Assembly (NCBI GenBank): GCA_965277435.1
Contig: OZ255821.1
Coordinates: forward strand, 5,394,001 to 5,458,000
Length of the DNA: 64,000 nucleotides
Source of the DNA: Bog-105 sp965277435
GTDB taxonomy: Bacteria > Acidobacteriota > Terriglobia > Bryobacterales > Bryobacteraceae
Direction of reading: 5' to 3'
Part shown: one piece after another, positions 8,404 through 16,986 of the stretch
How positions within the stretch are numbered: the stretch's first letter is position 1
Layout: each line of letters opens with the position of its first letter
Made by a program: the position numbers and the translations under genes
The notes under the pieces: model-generated
Seen by the model: only the letters and a program-made list of their open reading frames with translations
Databases searched by the model: none
Told to the model about the DNA's origin: nothing

Positions 8404-11031
8404 TCATTCTTGCCGGAGAGCCTGGACGGGATCGATGCGGGTGGCATGCCAGGCGGGGATCAGACAGGCGCAGGTAGCGACCAGGAGGATGAACAGCGGG
8501 ACAGCGGCGAAGGTGGCGGGATCAGTGGCGCTAACGCCGAAAAGCCAGTTGCTGACCAGGCGCGTGAGAGCGAAAGCGGCTGCAAGCCCGAGAACCAGCC
8601 CGGTTGAGACCAGACGCAGGCCTTGAGAGAGGATGAGCGTCAAAACCTGGGTACGCGACGAACCGACCGCCATGCGGACGCCGATTTCGGCGGTTCGTTG
8701 TTTGACCGCGTAAGACATCAGTCCGTACAGTCCGACCAGAGCAAGCGCGACGGCCAGCGCCGCGAAGCTGGAGAGGAGCGTGGTCTGGAAGCGGCGGCGG
8801 GCATTGCTTTCGTCGATGCGTTCGCGCATGGTGTGGACGTCTTCAATCGTGAGCACGGGGTCGAGAGACCGGAGAGCGTGGCGAATCTCCTGTATCATTT
8901 GCGGCACAGCAACTGAGGAAGAAATCGCGAAATTGTCGACGTCCCTCCAAACTTTGAAGACCTGCGGCAGCCCGGGCTTTTCGAGCTTCTCGTGGCGGAC
9001 GTCGCCCACCACGCCAACGATGGTTGACCATGAAGTCCTCGACATGTCTCCGATTCCCGTTCGAAGCTGGCGACCCAGTGGCTCTTGTCCATGGAAATAC
9101 TTCCGAACGAGCGCCTCGTTTACTACGGCCCCCGGATAGTTCGAGGCAAAATCGCGGGCATCGAGTTTTCGGCCCCGCAATAGCGGAATGCCGATAGCGT
9201 CTAAATAGCCGGGCGTAATGTGGCGGGTTTGCACCATCTGTTTCGACGTACCCGATCCGCGGACATCTAGCGTTGCGAGCGAATCGCCATGATTTAGCGG
9301 GGTTTCATTTGAACCACCAGCCATTCGAACGCCATGTAGCGCCCGCACCTTCTCAAGGAGGGATCTGCAAAAGGCGATGCGCTGCTCAGGTGTCGCATAC
9401 CGAACGTCCATCCGGACACGGAATGTCAGCGTCGAGGGCGAGAACCCCGGATTTACGGAGCTTAGAGTGAGATAGCTTCTTATGAGGAGCCCAGCTCCCG
9501 CAAGGAGCACGACCGAAAGAGCAACTTCGGCGACGATCAGAGCTTGCCTCCTCCGGTTGGACGTACCGATGGAGCCTCTGCTTGCGCCATGCTTCATCAA
9601 TTGATTCAAGTCGGTCCGCGAAGCCGAGAGCGTTGGCGCTAAGCCGCTTAGCAAGCCGGTTGCGACCGAAAGTGCGAGCGCCACGAGCAGAACGCGGCCA
9701 TCGACGGTGGAGGACTCAAAGCGGGGAACGTCACCCGGGTTCAGCTTCACTACAAAATGAACCGCAGCGTAGGCCATCGCAATCCCGAGAGCAGCGCCCG
9801 TGCAGCTCAAGAGCAGCGATTCCGTTAACAGTTGCCGGACGATGCGGGAACGTTCCGCGCCGAGTGCCATCCGAATGCCCATCTCATGAGCACGCGAAGC
9901 AACACGTGCGAGCAGAAGGCTGGCTACGTTGCTGGCAGCAATGACTAATACAACCGCCACCGCGCCCAGCAAGAGCCACAACATTTGTTGCACCGGACCG
10001 ATGATGGTTGCGATCACCGGCTTCACAACCACGGTCCATCCTTTCCAAATTTCTGGATAAAGCTTATCGAGACGCGATTCGATCGACCCTAATTCAGCTT
10101 GCGCCGAAGCAGCCGGGATTCCATCCCTCAATCTGCCGATCGCGGCATCGGCGCTGTCAAAGTTGGAGCGATCGGTTTTGGCTTTGACCGTGTAGGCGAG
10201 CGGAAGCCAGATGTCAGTTTGCTTGAATCCTGAGTGAGCATATGGAAAATCGCCCGCGAACGGATAGCCGAAGTCTTTGGGCATGACTCCGATGATGGTG
10301 TATTTTTCTCGATTGAGCTGGATTTCCTTCCCGAGTATGTGCGAATCGGAATTGAAATGAAAATGCCAAAACGCGTCGCTAATGACGGCGACGTGCTCGT
10401 GCCCAGGCTGGTCATCCGAAGCATTGATAACGCGGCCGATCTCGGGATCCGCTTCCAGAGTTCTGAAGAACGTGCCGGTTACAGAAGAAGCGCCAACCCG
10501 GTCTGAGCCGCCGTTCTCCACGACGTTAATAGATGTTTGCGTAAACGTCGTTATGGACGAAAAAGACTGGCTCAAACGTTGCCAGTCGTAGAAGTCCGGC
10601 GTGTTCGGCGCTACTTCTTGTGGAACGTTGCTGTCATTCCAGTGTTTGTTCGGCGACCACAGATAGACTAACTTTTCGGGATGGCCAAAGGGAAGCGAGC
10701 GCAGCAGAACCGCGTTCACCAGACTGAAAATGCACGAAGTCGCGCCGATGCCCAGGGCAATTACCAGCAGCGCAATCGCTGTAAACGCAGGGGCAGCAGC
10801 CAGCATCTGCGCTCCATACCGCAAATCCGACACCAGAATGTGCCAGTGCTCTCTTGGCGCGGCGACAGCGATGTCTGCGATGGTTTCAAACCACAGCTGC
10901 ACATGCGGCTCACACAGCAACCGGTCGGTAAACAGTTGCTCCATCTCGCTCCCGTACTCATGGCGAAACTCAGCCGGATACGAGTAGAGCAGAACACGAT
11001 AGAGCTTAGCCGCGCTTTGTGACCAGTCCAT
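8404..11031 (-). CDS. ADOP-type ABC transporter permease
   Basis: About 875 residues. An N-terminal cytoplasmic prefix is followed by a first membrane helix (FTAIALLVIALGIGATS), a MacB-like periplasmic core domain, a FtsX block with the motif RMALGAERSRIVRQLLTESLLL, then a second MacB core and a second FtsX block (RMAVGSSRTQVLTLILSQGLRL). This duplicated architecture without an ATPase is the acidobacterial duplicated orphan permease type. ATG at 11031 overlaps the end of the padR gene; TTG at 11049 is an alternative. Substrate unknown. Confidence 0.88.
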   Translation of the reverse strand: MDWSQSAAKLYRVLLYSYPAEFRHEYGSEMEQLFTDRLLCEPHVQLWFETIADIAVAAPREHWHILVSDLRYGAQMLAAAPAFTAIALLVIALGIGATSCIFSLVNAVLLRSLPFGHPEKLVYLWSPNKHWNDSNVPQEVAPNTPDFYDWQRLSQSFSSITTFTQTSINVVENGGSDRVGASSVTGTFFRTLEADPEIGRVINASDDQPGHEHVAVISDAFWHFHFNSDSHILGKEIQLNREKYTIIGVMPKDFGYPFAGDFPYAHSGFKQTDIWLPLAYTVKAKTDRSNFDSADAAIGRLRDGIPAASAQAELGSIESRLDKLYPEIWKGWTVVVKPVIATIIGPVQQMLWLLLGAVAVVLVIAASNVASLLLARVASRAHEMGIRMALGAERSRIVRQLLTESLLLSCTGAALGIAMAYAAVHFVVKLNPGDVPRFESSTVDGRVLLVALALSVATGLLSGLAPTLSASRTDLNQLMKHGASRGSIGTSNRRRQALIVAEVALSVVLLAGAGLLIRSYLTLSSVNPGFSPSTLTFRVRMDVRYATPEQRIAFCRSLLEKVRALHGVRMAGGSNETPLNHGDSLATLDVRGSGTSKQMVQTRHITPGYLDAIGIPLLRGRKLDARDFASNYPGAVVNEALVRKYFHGQEPLGRQLRTGIGDMSRTSWSTIVGVVGDVRHEKLEKPGLPQVFKVWRDVDNFAISSSVAVPQMIQEIRHALRSLDPVLTIEDVHTMRERIDESNARRRFQTTLLSSFAALAVALALVGLYGLMSYAVKQRTAEIGVRMAVGSSRTQVLTLILSQGLRLVSTGLVLGLAAAFALTRLVSNWLFGVSATDPATFAAVPLFILLVATCACLIPAWHATRIDPVQALRQE

Positions 11032-11338
11032 TTGCCCTCGCTTGTTCAATCAGTTCGGCCATCCGGGCCGCTTCCGCCATAGCAGCTTTGCGACCCAGCT
11101 GCGTCAAACGGTAATACCTGCGGCGTTCGTCGTCTTCAGTGGGACGCTGGCTCTCGCGAAGCTCTACAATCAAGCCTTGTTCGAGAAGGCGCTTGATTGA
11201 ACCGTACAGCGTACCGGCACTCAAACGAAGTTTGCCGCCGGTACGTTCGACGACATCCTGCATAATGCCGTAACCATGCTGGTCGCGGTCGGCCAGAGCG
11301 ACCAGAATATGAAACACCTGGGGACTTAACGGATCCAT
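11006..11338 (-). CDS. PadR-family transcriptional regulator
   Basis: 110-residue winged-helix regulator. The PadR N-terminal domain is clear: HGYGIMQDV, then RLSAGTLYGSIKRLLEQGLI, the recognition helix region. The short C-terminal helix serves for dimerisation. It overlaps the downstream ADOP permease gene by 26 bp, so the pair forms one transcription unit. A perfect 10-bp inverted repeat (11347-11382) abuts its start and is the likely operator for autorepression. Confidence 0.9.
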   Translation of the reverse strand: MDPLSPQVFHILVALADRDQHGYGIMQDVVERTGGKLRLSAGTLYGSIKRLLEQGLIVELRESQRPTEDDERRRYYRLTQLGRKAAMAEAARMAELIEQARANGLVTKRG

Positions 11339-11346
11339 GTCCGTTA

Positions 11347-11382
11347 CTATATCGCAGCTCTATACAGTTTGGTGCGATATAG
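11347..11382 (-). promoter_or_regulatory. Candidate PadR operator, 10-bp inverted repeat
   Basis: CTATATCGCA (11347-11356) and TGCGATATAG (11373-11382) are perfect reverse complements separated by 16 bp. The repeat starts 9 bp upstream of the padR start at 11338. Its right arm and spacer contain the last codons and stop of hisA (stop at 11360-11362), so the operator is embedded in a neighbouring coding end. Confidence 0.6.
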
Positions 11383-12064
11383 CGCGCAGCCCATCTAGCG
11401 AGAGCTTTCCCGTATAGATCGACATGCCAATCGCGCAATGGATATTCATGGCGGTCAGTTCTTTGACATCTTCCAGAGTAGTAATGCCGCCTGCTGCAAT
11501 CAACTCGTGCTGAGTGGCCCCGCGCAGGCTTCTGAACCAATCGAGGTCGGTTCCCTGCATCATGCCTTCTTTATCGACATACGTGCAGAGAAAGCCGGAA
11601 CAGTAAGGCTCGAACTCTCTCAGAACGTCGCGTGCAGTCCAGGCGGTCTCCTCCTGCCAGCCATGGACAACGATATGGCCGTGTTTACTATCGAGCGCGA
11701 TGGTTATCTTCTCCGCGCCGATTTCGTTCGATAGTTCTCGCAGAAACGCATGATCAGGGCCACCGGCCGCAAAAGCCGCCGTTCCGACAATCACGCGGTA
11801 CGTGCCTTGCCTGATCAACTCCTGGGCTCGCTCGACGGTACGCACGCCGCCGCCGGCGCGAATCGTCGCTTTCGATGCAAGTTCTTTCACCAGCGGTCCA
11901 TTGGAACCTTTATCCATGGCAGCGTCGAGATCGATCACCTGAATCTGGTCGAAGCCGTGAAACTGGGCCAGCATTTCCTCGGTGGTTCGCTCGAGAATTT
12001 TATCGCGGCCTTGCACCAGCTGGACCACTTTACCGCCCATCAAATCGATACAGGGAATGATCAT
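11360..12064 (-). CDS. hisA: ProFAR isomerase HisA
   Basis: 234-residue TIM-barrel enzyme that isomerises ProFAR to PRFAR in histidine synthesis. It starts IIPCIDLMGGKVVQL with the catalytic aspartate at residue 7; phosphate-binding loops IRAGGGVRT and AAGGITT are present in the two half-barrels. It is the last gene of the his operon; its ATG overlaps the hisF stop (ATGA, 12061-12064). The stop lies inside the putative PadR operator. Confidence 0.95.
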   Translation of the reverse strand: MIIPCIDLMGGKVVQLVQGRDKILERTTEEMLAQFHGFDQIQVIDLDAAMDKGSNGPLVKELASKATIRAGGGVRTVERAQELIRQGTYRVIVGTAAFAAGGPDHAFLRELSNEIGAEKITIALDSKHGHIVVHGWQEETAWTARDVLREFEPYCSGFLCTYVDKEGMMQGTDLDWFRSLRGATQHELIAAGGITTLEDVKELTAMNIHCAIGMSIYTGKLSLDGLRAISHQTV

Positions 12065-12825
12065 GTTAAAGGTCGTACCGGCACTCCGGCGTCGAGCAGT
12101 GCCTGCTTCAAGTCGCTCACTTGATATTTGCCGTAGTGAAACACGGAAGCAGCGAGCGCGGCGTCGGCATGACCTTCCGTCAGGACCTCGACAAAATCAC
12201 GAGGCGTGCCTGCGCCTCCGGAAGCAATGATCGGAATGCTGGTGGCAGCGGAAACAGCGCGGACTAGAGAACAATCGAATCCGGTTTGCACACCGTCGGC
12301 ATCCATCGAAGTCAATAAAATTTCGCCTGCGCCCAACGATTCACCGCGGTGCGCCCATTCGACGGCATCGATACCCTCATCGTGCCGCCCGCCGCTGGTG
12401 TACACATTCCACTTCCCTGCCCCGGAGCGCCGGGCGTCAATCGCCAGAACAACCGCTTGTGCGCCGAATTCCAGACTTAGCTCGCGGATCAATTCGGGAC
12501 GGCGCACCGCCGCGGTGTTGATGCTGACCTTATCCGCCCCAGCCAAAATGATCTTCCGTGCATCCGCCACACTGCGCAAACCACCTCCCACGGTAAGCGG
12601 AATGAAGACGCGCCGGGCGGTACGCGCCACCAGATCCACCATGATGTCCCGCGCGTCGCTCGATGCCGTAATGTCAAGGAACACCAGTTCGTCCGCACCC
12701 TGCAGGTTGTAACGCTCGGCCAGCTCAACCGGGTCGCCGGCGTCACGCAACTCCACAAAATTAACGCCCTTCACAACGCGGCCGCCCGTTACGTCGAGAC
12801 ACGGAATAATGCGTTTTGCCAGCAT
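12061..12825 (-). CDS. hisF: Imidazole glycerol phosphate synthase cyclase subunit HisF
   Basis: 254-residue TIM barrel beginning LAKRIIPCLDVTGGRVVKG, with the catalytic Asp in PCLDV and the second in SMDADG. Phosphate sites TVGGGLRS and ASGGAGT are present. It uses ammonia from HisH to turn PRFAR into imidazole glycerol phosphate and AICAR. The hisH stop and hisF start are directly adjacent; the stop overlaps hisA. Confidence 0.97.
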   Translation of the reverse strand: MLAKRIIPCLDVTGGRVVKGVNFVELRDAGDPVELAERYNLQGADELVFLDITASSDARDIMVDLVARTARRVFIPLTVGGGLRSVADARKIILAGADKVSINTAAVRRPELIRELSLEFGAQAVVLAIDARRSGAGKWNVYTSGGRHDEGIDAVEWAHRGESLGAGEILLTSMDADGVQTGFDCSLVRAVSAATSIPIIASGGAGTPRDFVEVLTEGHADAALAASVFHYGKYQVSDLKQALLDAGVPVRPLT

Positions 12826-13419
12826 TCAGAGTTCGAGGAAATTTTGCAGCACGCGCAGCCCGGTCACTCCGGACTTTTCAGGATGGAACTGCACCGCATA
12901 CAAGTTGTCCTGTTCAACAATCGCCGTATAGGGATGGGAATAAGTGCAAGTGGCCACAGTTGAGGGTATAAGCGGCGCATAAAAACTGTGCGCGAAGTAA
13001 GTGAATGTATCACCGGCAAGGCCGCGCAGGAGTTTCGACGGCTTACTGGTTTCGAGCGAGTTCCAGCCCATGTGCGGCACGCGCAGTGAACCACGGAACC
13101 GTTTGACTTCGCCCGGCAGGACGGCCAGACCGCGAGCGCCGGGTGATTCTTCGCTCCTTTCAAACAGGCATTGCAAGCCCACACAGATGCCGAGAAACGG
13201 AATACCCGACTGAATCTTGTCCACCAGCGCCTCGCGGATGGCGAGATCATCGAGCGCCTGCATCATCTGTCCAAAATGGCCCACCCCTGGCAAAATGATT
13301 TTTGTCGCCCTCTCGATTTTTGCGCGTTCGTCCGTGACTTCATACTCCGCGCCTATCTCTTCGAGCGTGTTCCGAACAGAACGAATGTTACCTGCGCCGT
13401 AGTCAACGATGGTCGTCAC
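12826..13419 (-). CDS. hisH: Imidazole glycerol phosphate synthase glutaminase subunit HisH
   Basis: 197-residue class I glutamine amidotransferase. The nucleophile Cys79 is in LGICVGLQ (family: G-x-C-x-G), and the His-Glu pair of the triad is in QFHPEKSG near residue 180. The N-terminus VDYGAGNIRS is typical. It supplies ammonia to HisF. Its start overlaps the hisB stop by 4 bp. Confidence 0.96.
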   Translation of the reverse strand: MTTIVDYGAGNIRSVRNTLEEIGAEYEVTDERAKIERATKIILPGVGHFGQMMQALDDLAIREALVDKIQSGIPFLGICVGLQCLFERSEESPGARGLAVLPGEVKRFRGSLRVPHMGWNSLETSKPSKLLRGLAGDTFTYFAHSFYAPLIPSTVATCTYSHPYTAIVEQDNLYAVQFHPEKSGVTGLRVLQNFLEL

Positions 13420-14003
13420 AGCAATCCTTTCGTGGAAGGCAACTGGTCTTTCAGGCGTTCATCGGTGGAACAGGCATAGCGCATGGCCCGCGCAAAGCCT
13501 TTGAAAATGGCTTCGATTTTGTGATGGTTCGAACGGCCATAGAAAATCTTGGCGTGAATATTCGCGCCGAGGTGATTGGCCAAACCTGAAAAGAAATCCT
13601 CCAACAGCTCTGTTTGCAGATCCCCCACATGAACCACATCTACCTGCTGGTCGTAGACGAGTGCTGGGCGTCCACCGAGATCGACCGCCACTACAGCCAG
13701 CGACTCATCCATCGTCTGCACAAAGTACCCTGCGCGATTGATGCCACGCCGGTCGCCCAACGCTTTTGAAAACAGATCGCCCAGCACGATGCCGGTGTCT
13801 TCCACAGTGTGGTGCTGGTCCACATCCAGATCGCCCTTCGCATCCAACCAAAGATCGAACGCTCCATGCTTTGCGAAAAGTTCGAGCATGTGATCGAGGA
13901 AGCGGATCCCGGTTGCAATCTGATATCGGCCGGTTCCGTCGATCACAAGACGTCCGGTAATCTGCGTCTCTTTCGTGCTGCGCTGAACTTGTGCTTCTCT
14001 CAT
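13416..14003 (-). CDS. hisB: Imidazoleglycerol-phosphate dehydratase HisB
   Basis: 195 residues, the length of the monofunctional dehydratase; there is no N-terminal histidinol-phosphatase domain as in E. coli. Metal-binding histidine clusters DQHHTVEDTGI and GRSNHHKIEAIFK are intact. Because the phosphatase domain is lacking, another enzyme must remove phosphate from histidinol phosphate; the HAD gene directly upstream is the candidate. It overlaps the HAD gene and hisH by 4 bp each. Confidence 0.95.
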   Translation of the reverse strand: MREAQVQRSTKETQITGRLVIDGTGRYQIATGIRFLDHMLELFAKHGAFDLWLDAKGDLDVDQHHTVEDTGIVLGDLFSKALGDRRGINRAGYFVQTMDESLAVVAVDLGGRPALVYDQQVDVVHVGDLQTELLEDFFSGLANHLGANIHAKIFYGRSNHHKIEAIFKGFARAMRYACSTDERLKDQLPSTKGLL

Positions 14004-14707
14004 CGCACCGCTTGTGACTGCGCCTGGTCGACCAACGCTTCGAGTTCGTTGATATCGGCAATCACCGTAAATGCCCCATCGCGATAGAGAGTTTCAGTGA
14101 TATCGGCGTGCCTGGGATTCACGGTCACTGAAACACCGATAAACGGGACTGCGGCGTCTCGCGCACTGCGTGCATCGTCCACTGTATCGCCGAGATACCA
14201 GAGTTGCTTGCCTGGATGATGCTGCTTAATGAGTTCAAGACCATCGGGAGCCGGTTTGGGATTAGCCACCGAATCGTCGGTCACGAGCGGGTCGAAATGC
14301 ACAGCCGGTGCATAACGCTGAAGTGTCGCTTCAGCTTCATACTTTGCCCGGCCTGTAAAGATGGCCAAGGTGGCACGTTGTTGCAGGCGCTCGAAGAAGT
14401 TTTGCGAAGGCATCCACTTCTCGCGCTGAATCAAACCTTCGCCGTTCTCGCCGAGAAATATTTTGTTGAAATAATCGACCACGTCGGCATAGTCGACTTT
14501 GACGCCGCGATCCGCGATCAGGCGATGGGATAGCAGCCAGTCGTTGTTCCAGCCGCCGGCGTTCTTAAAATCCTGAATCAGGTCGTGTGAAACGAGGTCG
14601 CCGGTGAAGTGCTGAACGACTTCCCGTATCGCCTCCCGATACGACTCGCCGACTTCGACCAGCACGCCGTCCATGTCGAAGACGATCACGTCAGGCGGCT
14701 TCACCAC
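14000..14707 (-). CDS. HAD-IA hydrolase in the his operon, candidate histidinol-phosphatase
   Basis: 235-residue haloacid-dehalogenase-type phosphatase resembling the TIGR01548-type family. Motif I is VFDMDGVL with the nucleophilic aspartate, motif II AIFTGR, motif III near NPKPAPDG, motif IV YLGDTVDDARSA. It lies between hisC and hisB with overlaps on both sides, so it is translated with the histidine enzymes. HisB here lacks a phosphatase domain and no PHP- or HisN-type phosphatase is seen in the operon, which suggests it dephosphorylates L-histidinol phosphate. That function is inference from context. Confidence 0.8.
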   Translation of the reverse strand: MVKPPDVIVFDMDGVLVEVGESYREAIREVVQHFTGDLVSHDLIQDFKNAGGWNNDWLLSHRLIADRGVKVDYADVVDYFNKIFLGENGEGLIQREKWMPSQNFFERLQQRATLAIFTGRAKYEAEATLQRYAPAVHFDPLVTDDSVANPKPAPDGLELIKQHHPGKQLWYLGDTVDDARSARDAAVPFIGVSVTVNPRHADITETLYRDGAFTVIADINELEALVDQAQSQAVR

Positions 14708-15774
14708 AACTTCTCCAGTTCGTCCAGGAATCGCTGGATCTGATCGCGCGTACCTACCGTAACCCGCACCGCGCCGGGAATTTCGTAGCTCCGGTCGCGG
14801 ATCAGAACTCCGCGGTCACGCAGTGCGTCGCGTATCTCGACAGCACGATCGCCCGCTTCGAACAGAACAAAATTGGCCATGCTCTTGATGTAGGGAATCT
14901 TCAGACGTTCGAGGCCCACGTACAACAGTTCCTTGGCGGTGAGCACTTCAAGCACGTACTCTTCGACGAATGCTTGGTCCTGCACAGCGATGCGCGCCGA
15001 CATCGCTGCCAGCGCATTCACGCTGTACGGCGATTGAGCTTTTTTCAAATGCGCCATGTTCTCCGTGCTCGAAAACAACACGCCGCAACGCATCGCCGCC
15101 ATGCCATAGGTCTTTGAAAAGGTGCGGCTCACAAACAGATTCGGATGTTCCGCTATCATCGCAAGCGCAGTCACGCCGCTGAACTCGTAGTAGGCTTCAT
15201 CGATAAGCACCGCGGCATTGGGAGCTTTGGCGAGAATTTGCCGGATGCTCGCCAGATTAGTGCCGGTTCCGGTGGGATTATTCGGGTTGCCGAGCAGGAT
15301 CGCCCGTGTCTCAGGCGTAATGCGACTCAGCAACTCCTCAAGCGGAAATTCAAGCGTCACCGCACGATACTCAACCTCATCGACCGCCGCGCCGGCCAGC
15401 TGACTGTAGAAGCGATACATCGCATAGGAAGGCTTCATCACGATCACCTGGTCACCGCTGTTGATGTAAGTGTTGACGAGTAATTGGATCGCCTCATCAG
15501 TACCGTTCGTCAGAGTCAGCTCATCCGGGCCCACATCGAAATGGAGCGAGAGATCTTCCAACGCGTGATCGTATTCGGGATAGACACTAAGATCGGCCCC
15601 CGAAAGATACCGTTTGATGAAATCGAGCACATGCGGTGGCGCACCCACGGTGTTCTCGTTGAAATCGAGACGCAGTTTATTCCGGCGACCGCCCGTAGGC
15701 GGATGATACGGCGCCATACGAAGAACTGCGTCTCGCGGATTAACGGGCAGATCGCACCTCCACCGCGCGCGCAT
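14701..15774 (-). CDS. hisC: Histidinol-phosphate aminotransferase HisC
   Basis: 357-residue fold-type I PLP aminotransferase. LRLDFNEN at the start, the substrate region GNPNNPTGT, and the PLP-lysine block SRTFSKTYGMAAMRCG are all typical of HisC. It transfers an amino group from glutamate to imidazole acetol phosphate. The 15774 start overlaps hisD by 35 bp; ATG at 15717 would shorten it, but the intervening residues (NPRDAVLRM) look like normal family sequence, so I keep the longer form. Confidence 0.93.
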   Translation of the reverse strand: MRARWRCDLPVNPRDAVLRMAPYHPPTGGRRNKLRLDFNENTVGAPPHVLDFIKRYLSGADLSVYPEYDHALEDLSLHFDVGPDELTLTNGTDEAIQLLVNTYINSGDQVIVMKPSYAMYRFYSQLAGAAVDEVEYRAVTLEFPLEELLSRITPETRAILLGNPNNPTGTGTNLASIRQILAKAPNAAVLIDEAYYEFSGVTALAMIAEHPNLFVSRTFSKTYGMAAMRCGVLFSSTENMAHLKKAQSPYSVNALAAMSARIAVQDQAFVEEYVLEVLTAKELLYVGLERLKIPYIKSMANFVLFEAGDRAVEIRDALRDRGVLIRDRSYEIPGAVRVTVGTRDQIQRFLDELEKLW

Positions 15775-16984
15775 GGGCTTCCAGCCCTTCCGCCCTGGCC
15801 AGCGTCGTAATCGTCGGCGTGAGTTCCTGCAAAGCCGCCGGTGACAACTGCTGAATAGCGATCACCTTCACAAAGTCGGCCGCAGAAAGACCTCCGCGCA
15901 AACGAGCCGCGCCCCCGGTAGGCAACACATGACTGGGGCCAGCCGCATAGTCGCCAGCCGACTCAGGAGACATCGCACCCAGAAAGACCGTCCCCGCGTT
16001 CTTAATCTGAGGCAGCAAGGCCGGATCGTGCAGGCTGAGATGCTCGGGAGCGATCGCGTTCGACAGCGCAATGGCATCCTCCATCGTGGGAAGCACAGCG
16101 ATAAAACTATTGTCGTCGATCGTGCTTCGCGCCACAAGCCACGTCGGCAGCGTGCGAATTTGTCGTTCCAGTTCCCTCGAAACGGCAACGGCGAGCGATT
16201 GCGAGGTCGTCAATAGAACGGCGCTCGCCGTCACGTCGTGCTCCGCCTGCGCCAGCATATCCGCGGCAATCAGACGAGGATCGCCTTCTGCGGCCAAAAT
16301 CAGAATTTCCGTCGGACCAGCAACAAAATCGATTCCGACATCGCCCGATACCAGCTTCTTTGCGGCGGCAACATAAGCATTACCCGGACCGACAATCCGG
16401 TCGACCGCTCGAATCGTTCCGGTGCCATACGCCATCGCTGCAATGGCTTGAGCCCCGCCCACCCGATAGACCTCGCTGATACCAAGCAGGTGAGCACAAC
16501 CCAATATTTCGAGCGATGGCTTAGGTGAAGTAACGCAGATGCGCGGCACGCCGGCCGTTTGTGCCAGCACCGCTGTCATTAGGAGCGTCGAAGGCAGCGG
16601 ATAACGCCCGGACGGAACGTAACAGCCGACCGCGTCGATTGGACGAACGATCCAGCCCAGCTCTCTGCCCGGCGAAAATTCCGTAAGCCGCTCACGCGGC
16701 ATTTGCGCCTCCGCAAACTCGCGAATGTTGGCAATAGCAATAAGTGCGGCCTCTCGCATGGCGGGCGTGAGCGCATCTGCCGCGTCAGAAATGTCCTCGG
16801 CCGATACTCGCAGCGATTGTTCGCCCAGACCATCGAACTCGCGCGCATAGTAAAGCAGCGCGCCATCGCGCTCCGCACGCACCGCCTGGATGATGTTGCG
16901 CACCACCGATTCCTCACTAGCAAGACCATTCGAGCGCATCGCCACTATGCGCTTCGCTTCAATTCCGTCTACGATTTTGATCAT
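15740..16984 (-). CDS. hisD: Histidinol dehydrogenase HisD
   Basis: 414 residues from ATG at 16984, giving a normal-length HisD; the open frame continues upstream across hisG but that extension has no family character. Family blocks present: VGCYVPSGRYPLPST, VGGAQAIAAMAYGT, VGPGNAYVAAAK, VDFVAGPTEI, and the zinc/catalytic histidines in QAEHD and APEHLSLH. It oxidises histidinol to histidine in two NAD-dependent steps. Two bases separate its start from the hisG stop. Confidence 0.96.
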   Translation of the reverse strand: MIKIVDGIEAKRIVAMRSNGLASEESVVRNIIQAVRAERDGALLYYAREFDGLGEQSLRVSAEDISDAADALTPAMREAALIAIANIREFAEAQMPRERLTEFSPGRELGWIVRPIDAVGCYVPSGRYPLPSTLLMTAVLAQTAGVPRICVTSPKPSLEILGCAHLLGISEVYRVGGAQAIAAMAYGTGTIRAVDRIVGPGNAYVAAAKKLVSGDVGIDFVAGPTEILILAAEGDPRLIAADMLAQAEHDVTASAVLLTTSQSLAVAVSRELERQIRTLPTWLVARSTIDDNSFIAVLPTMEDAIALSNAIAPEHLSLHDPALLPQIKNAGTVFLGAMSPESAGDYAAGPSHVLPTGGAARLRGGLSAADFVKVIAIQQLSPAALQELTPTITTLARAEGLEAHARAVEVRSAR

Positions 16985-16986
16985 GC

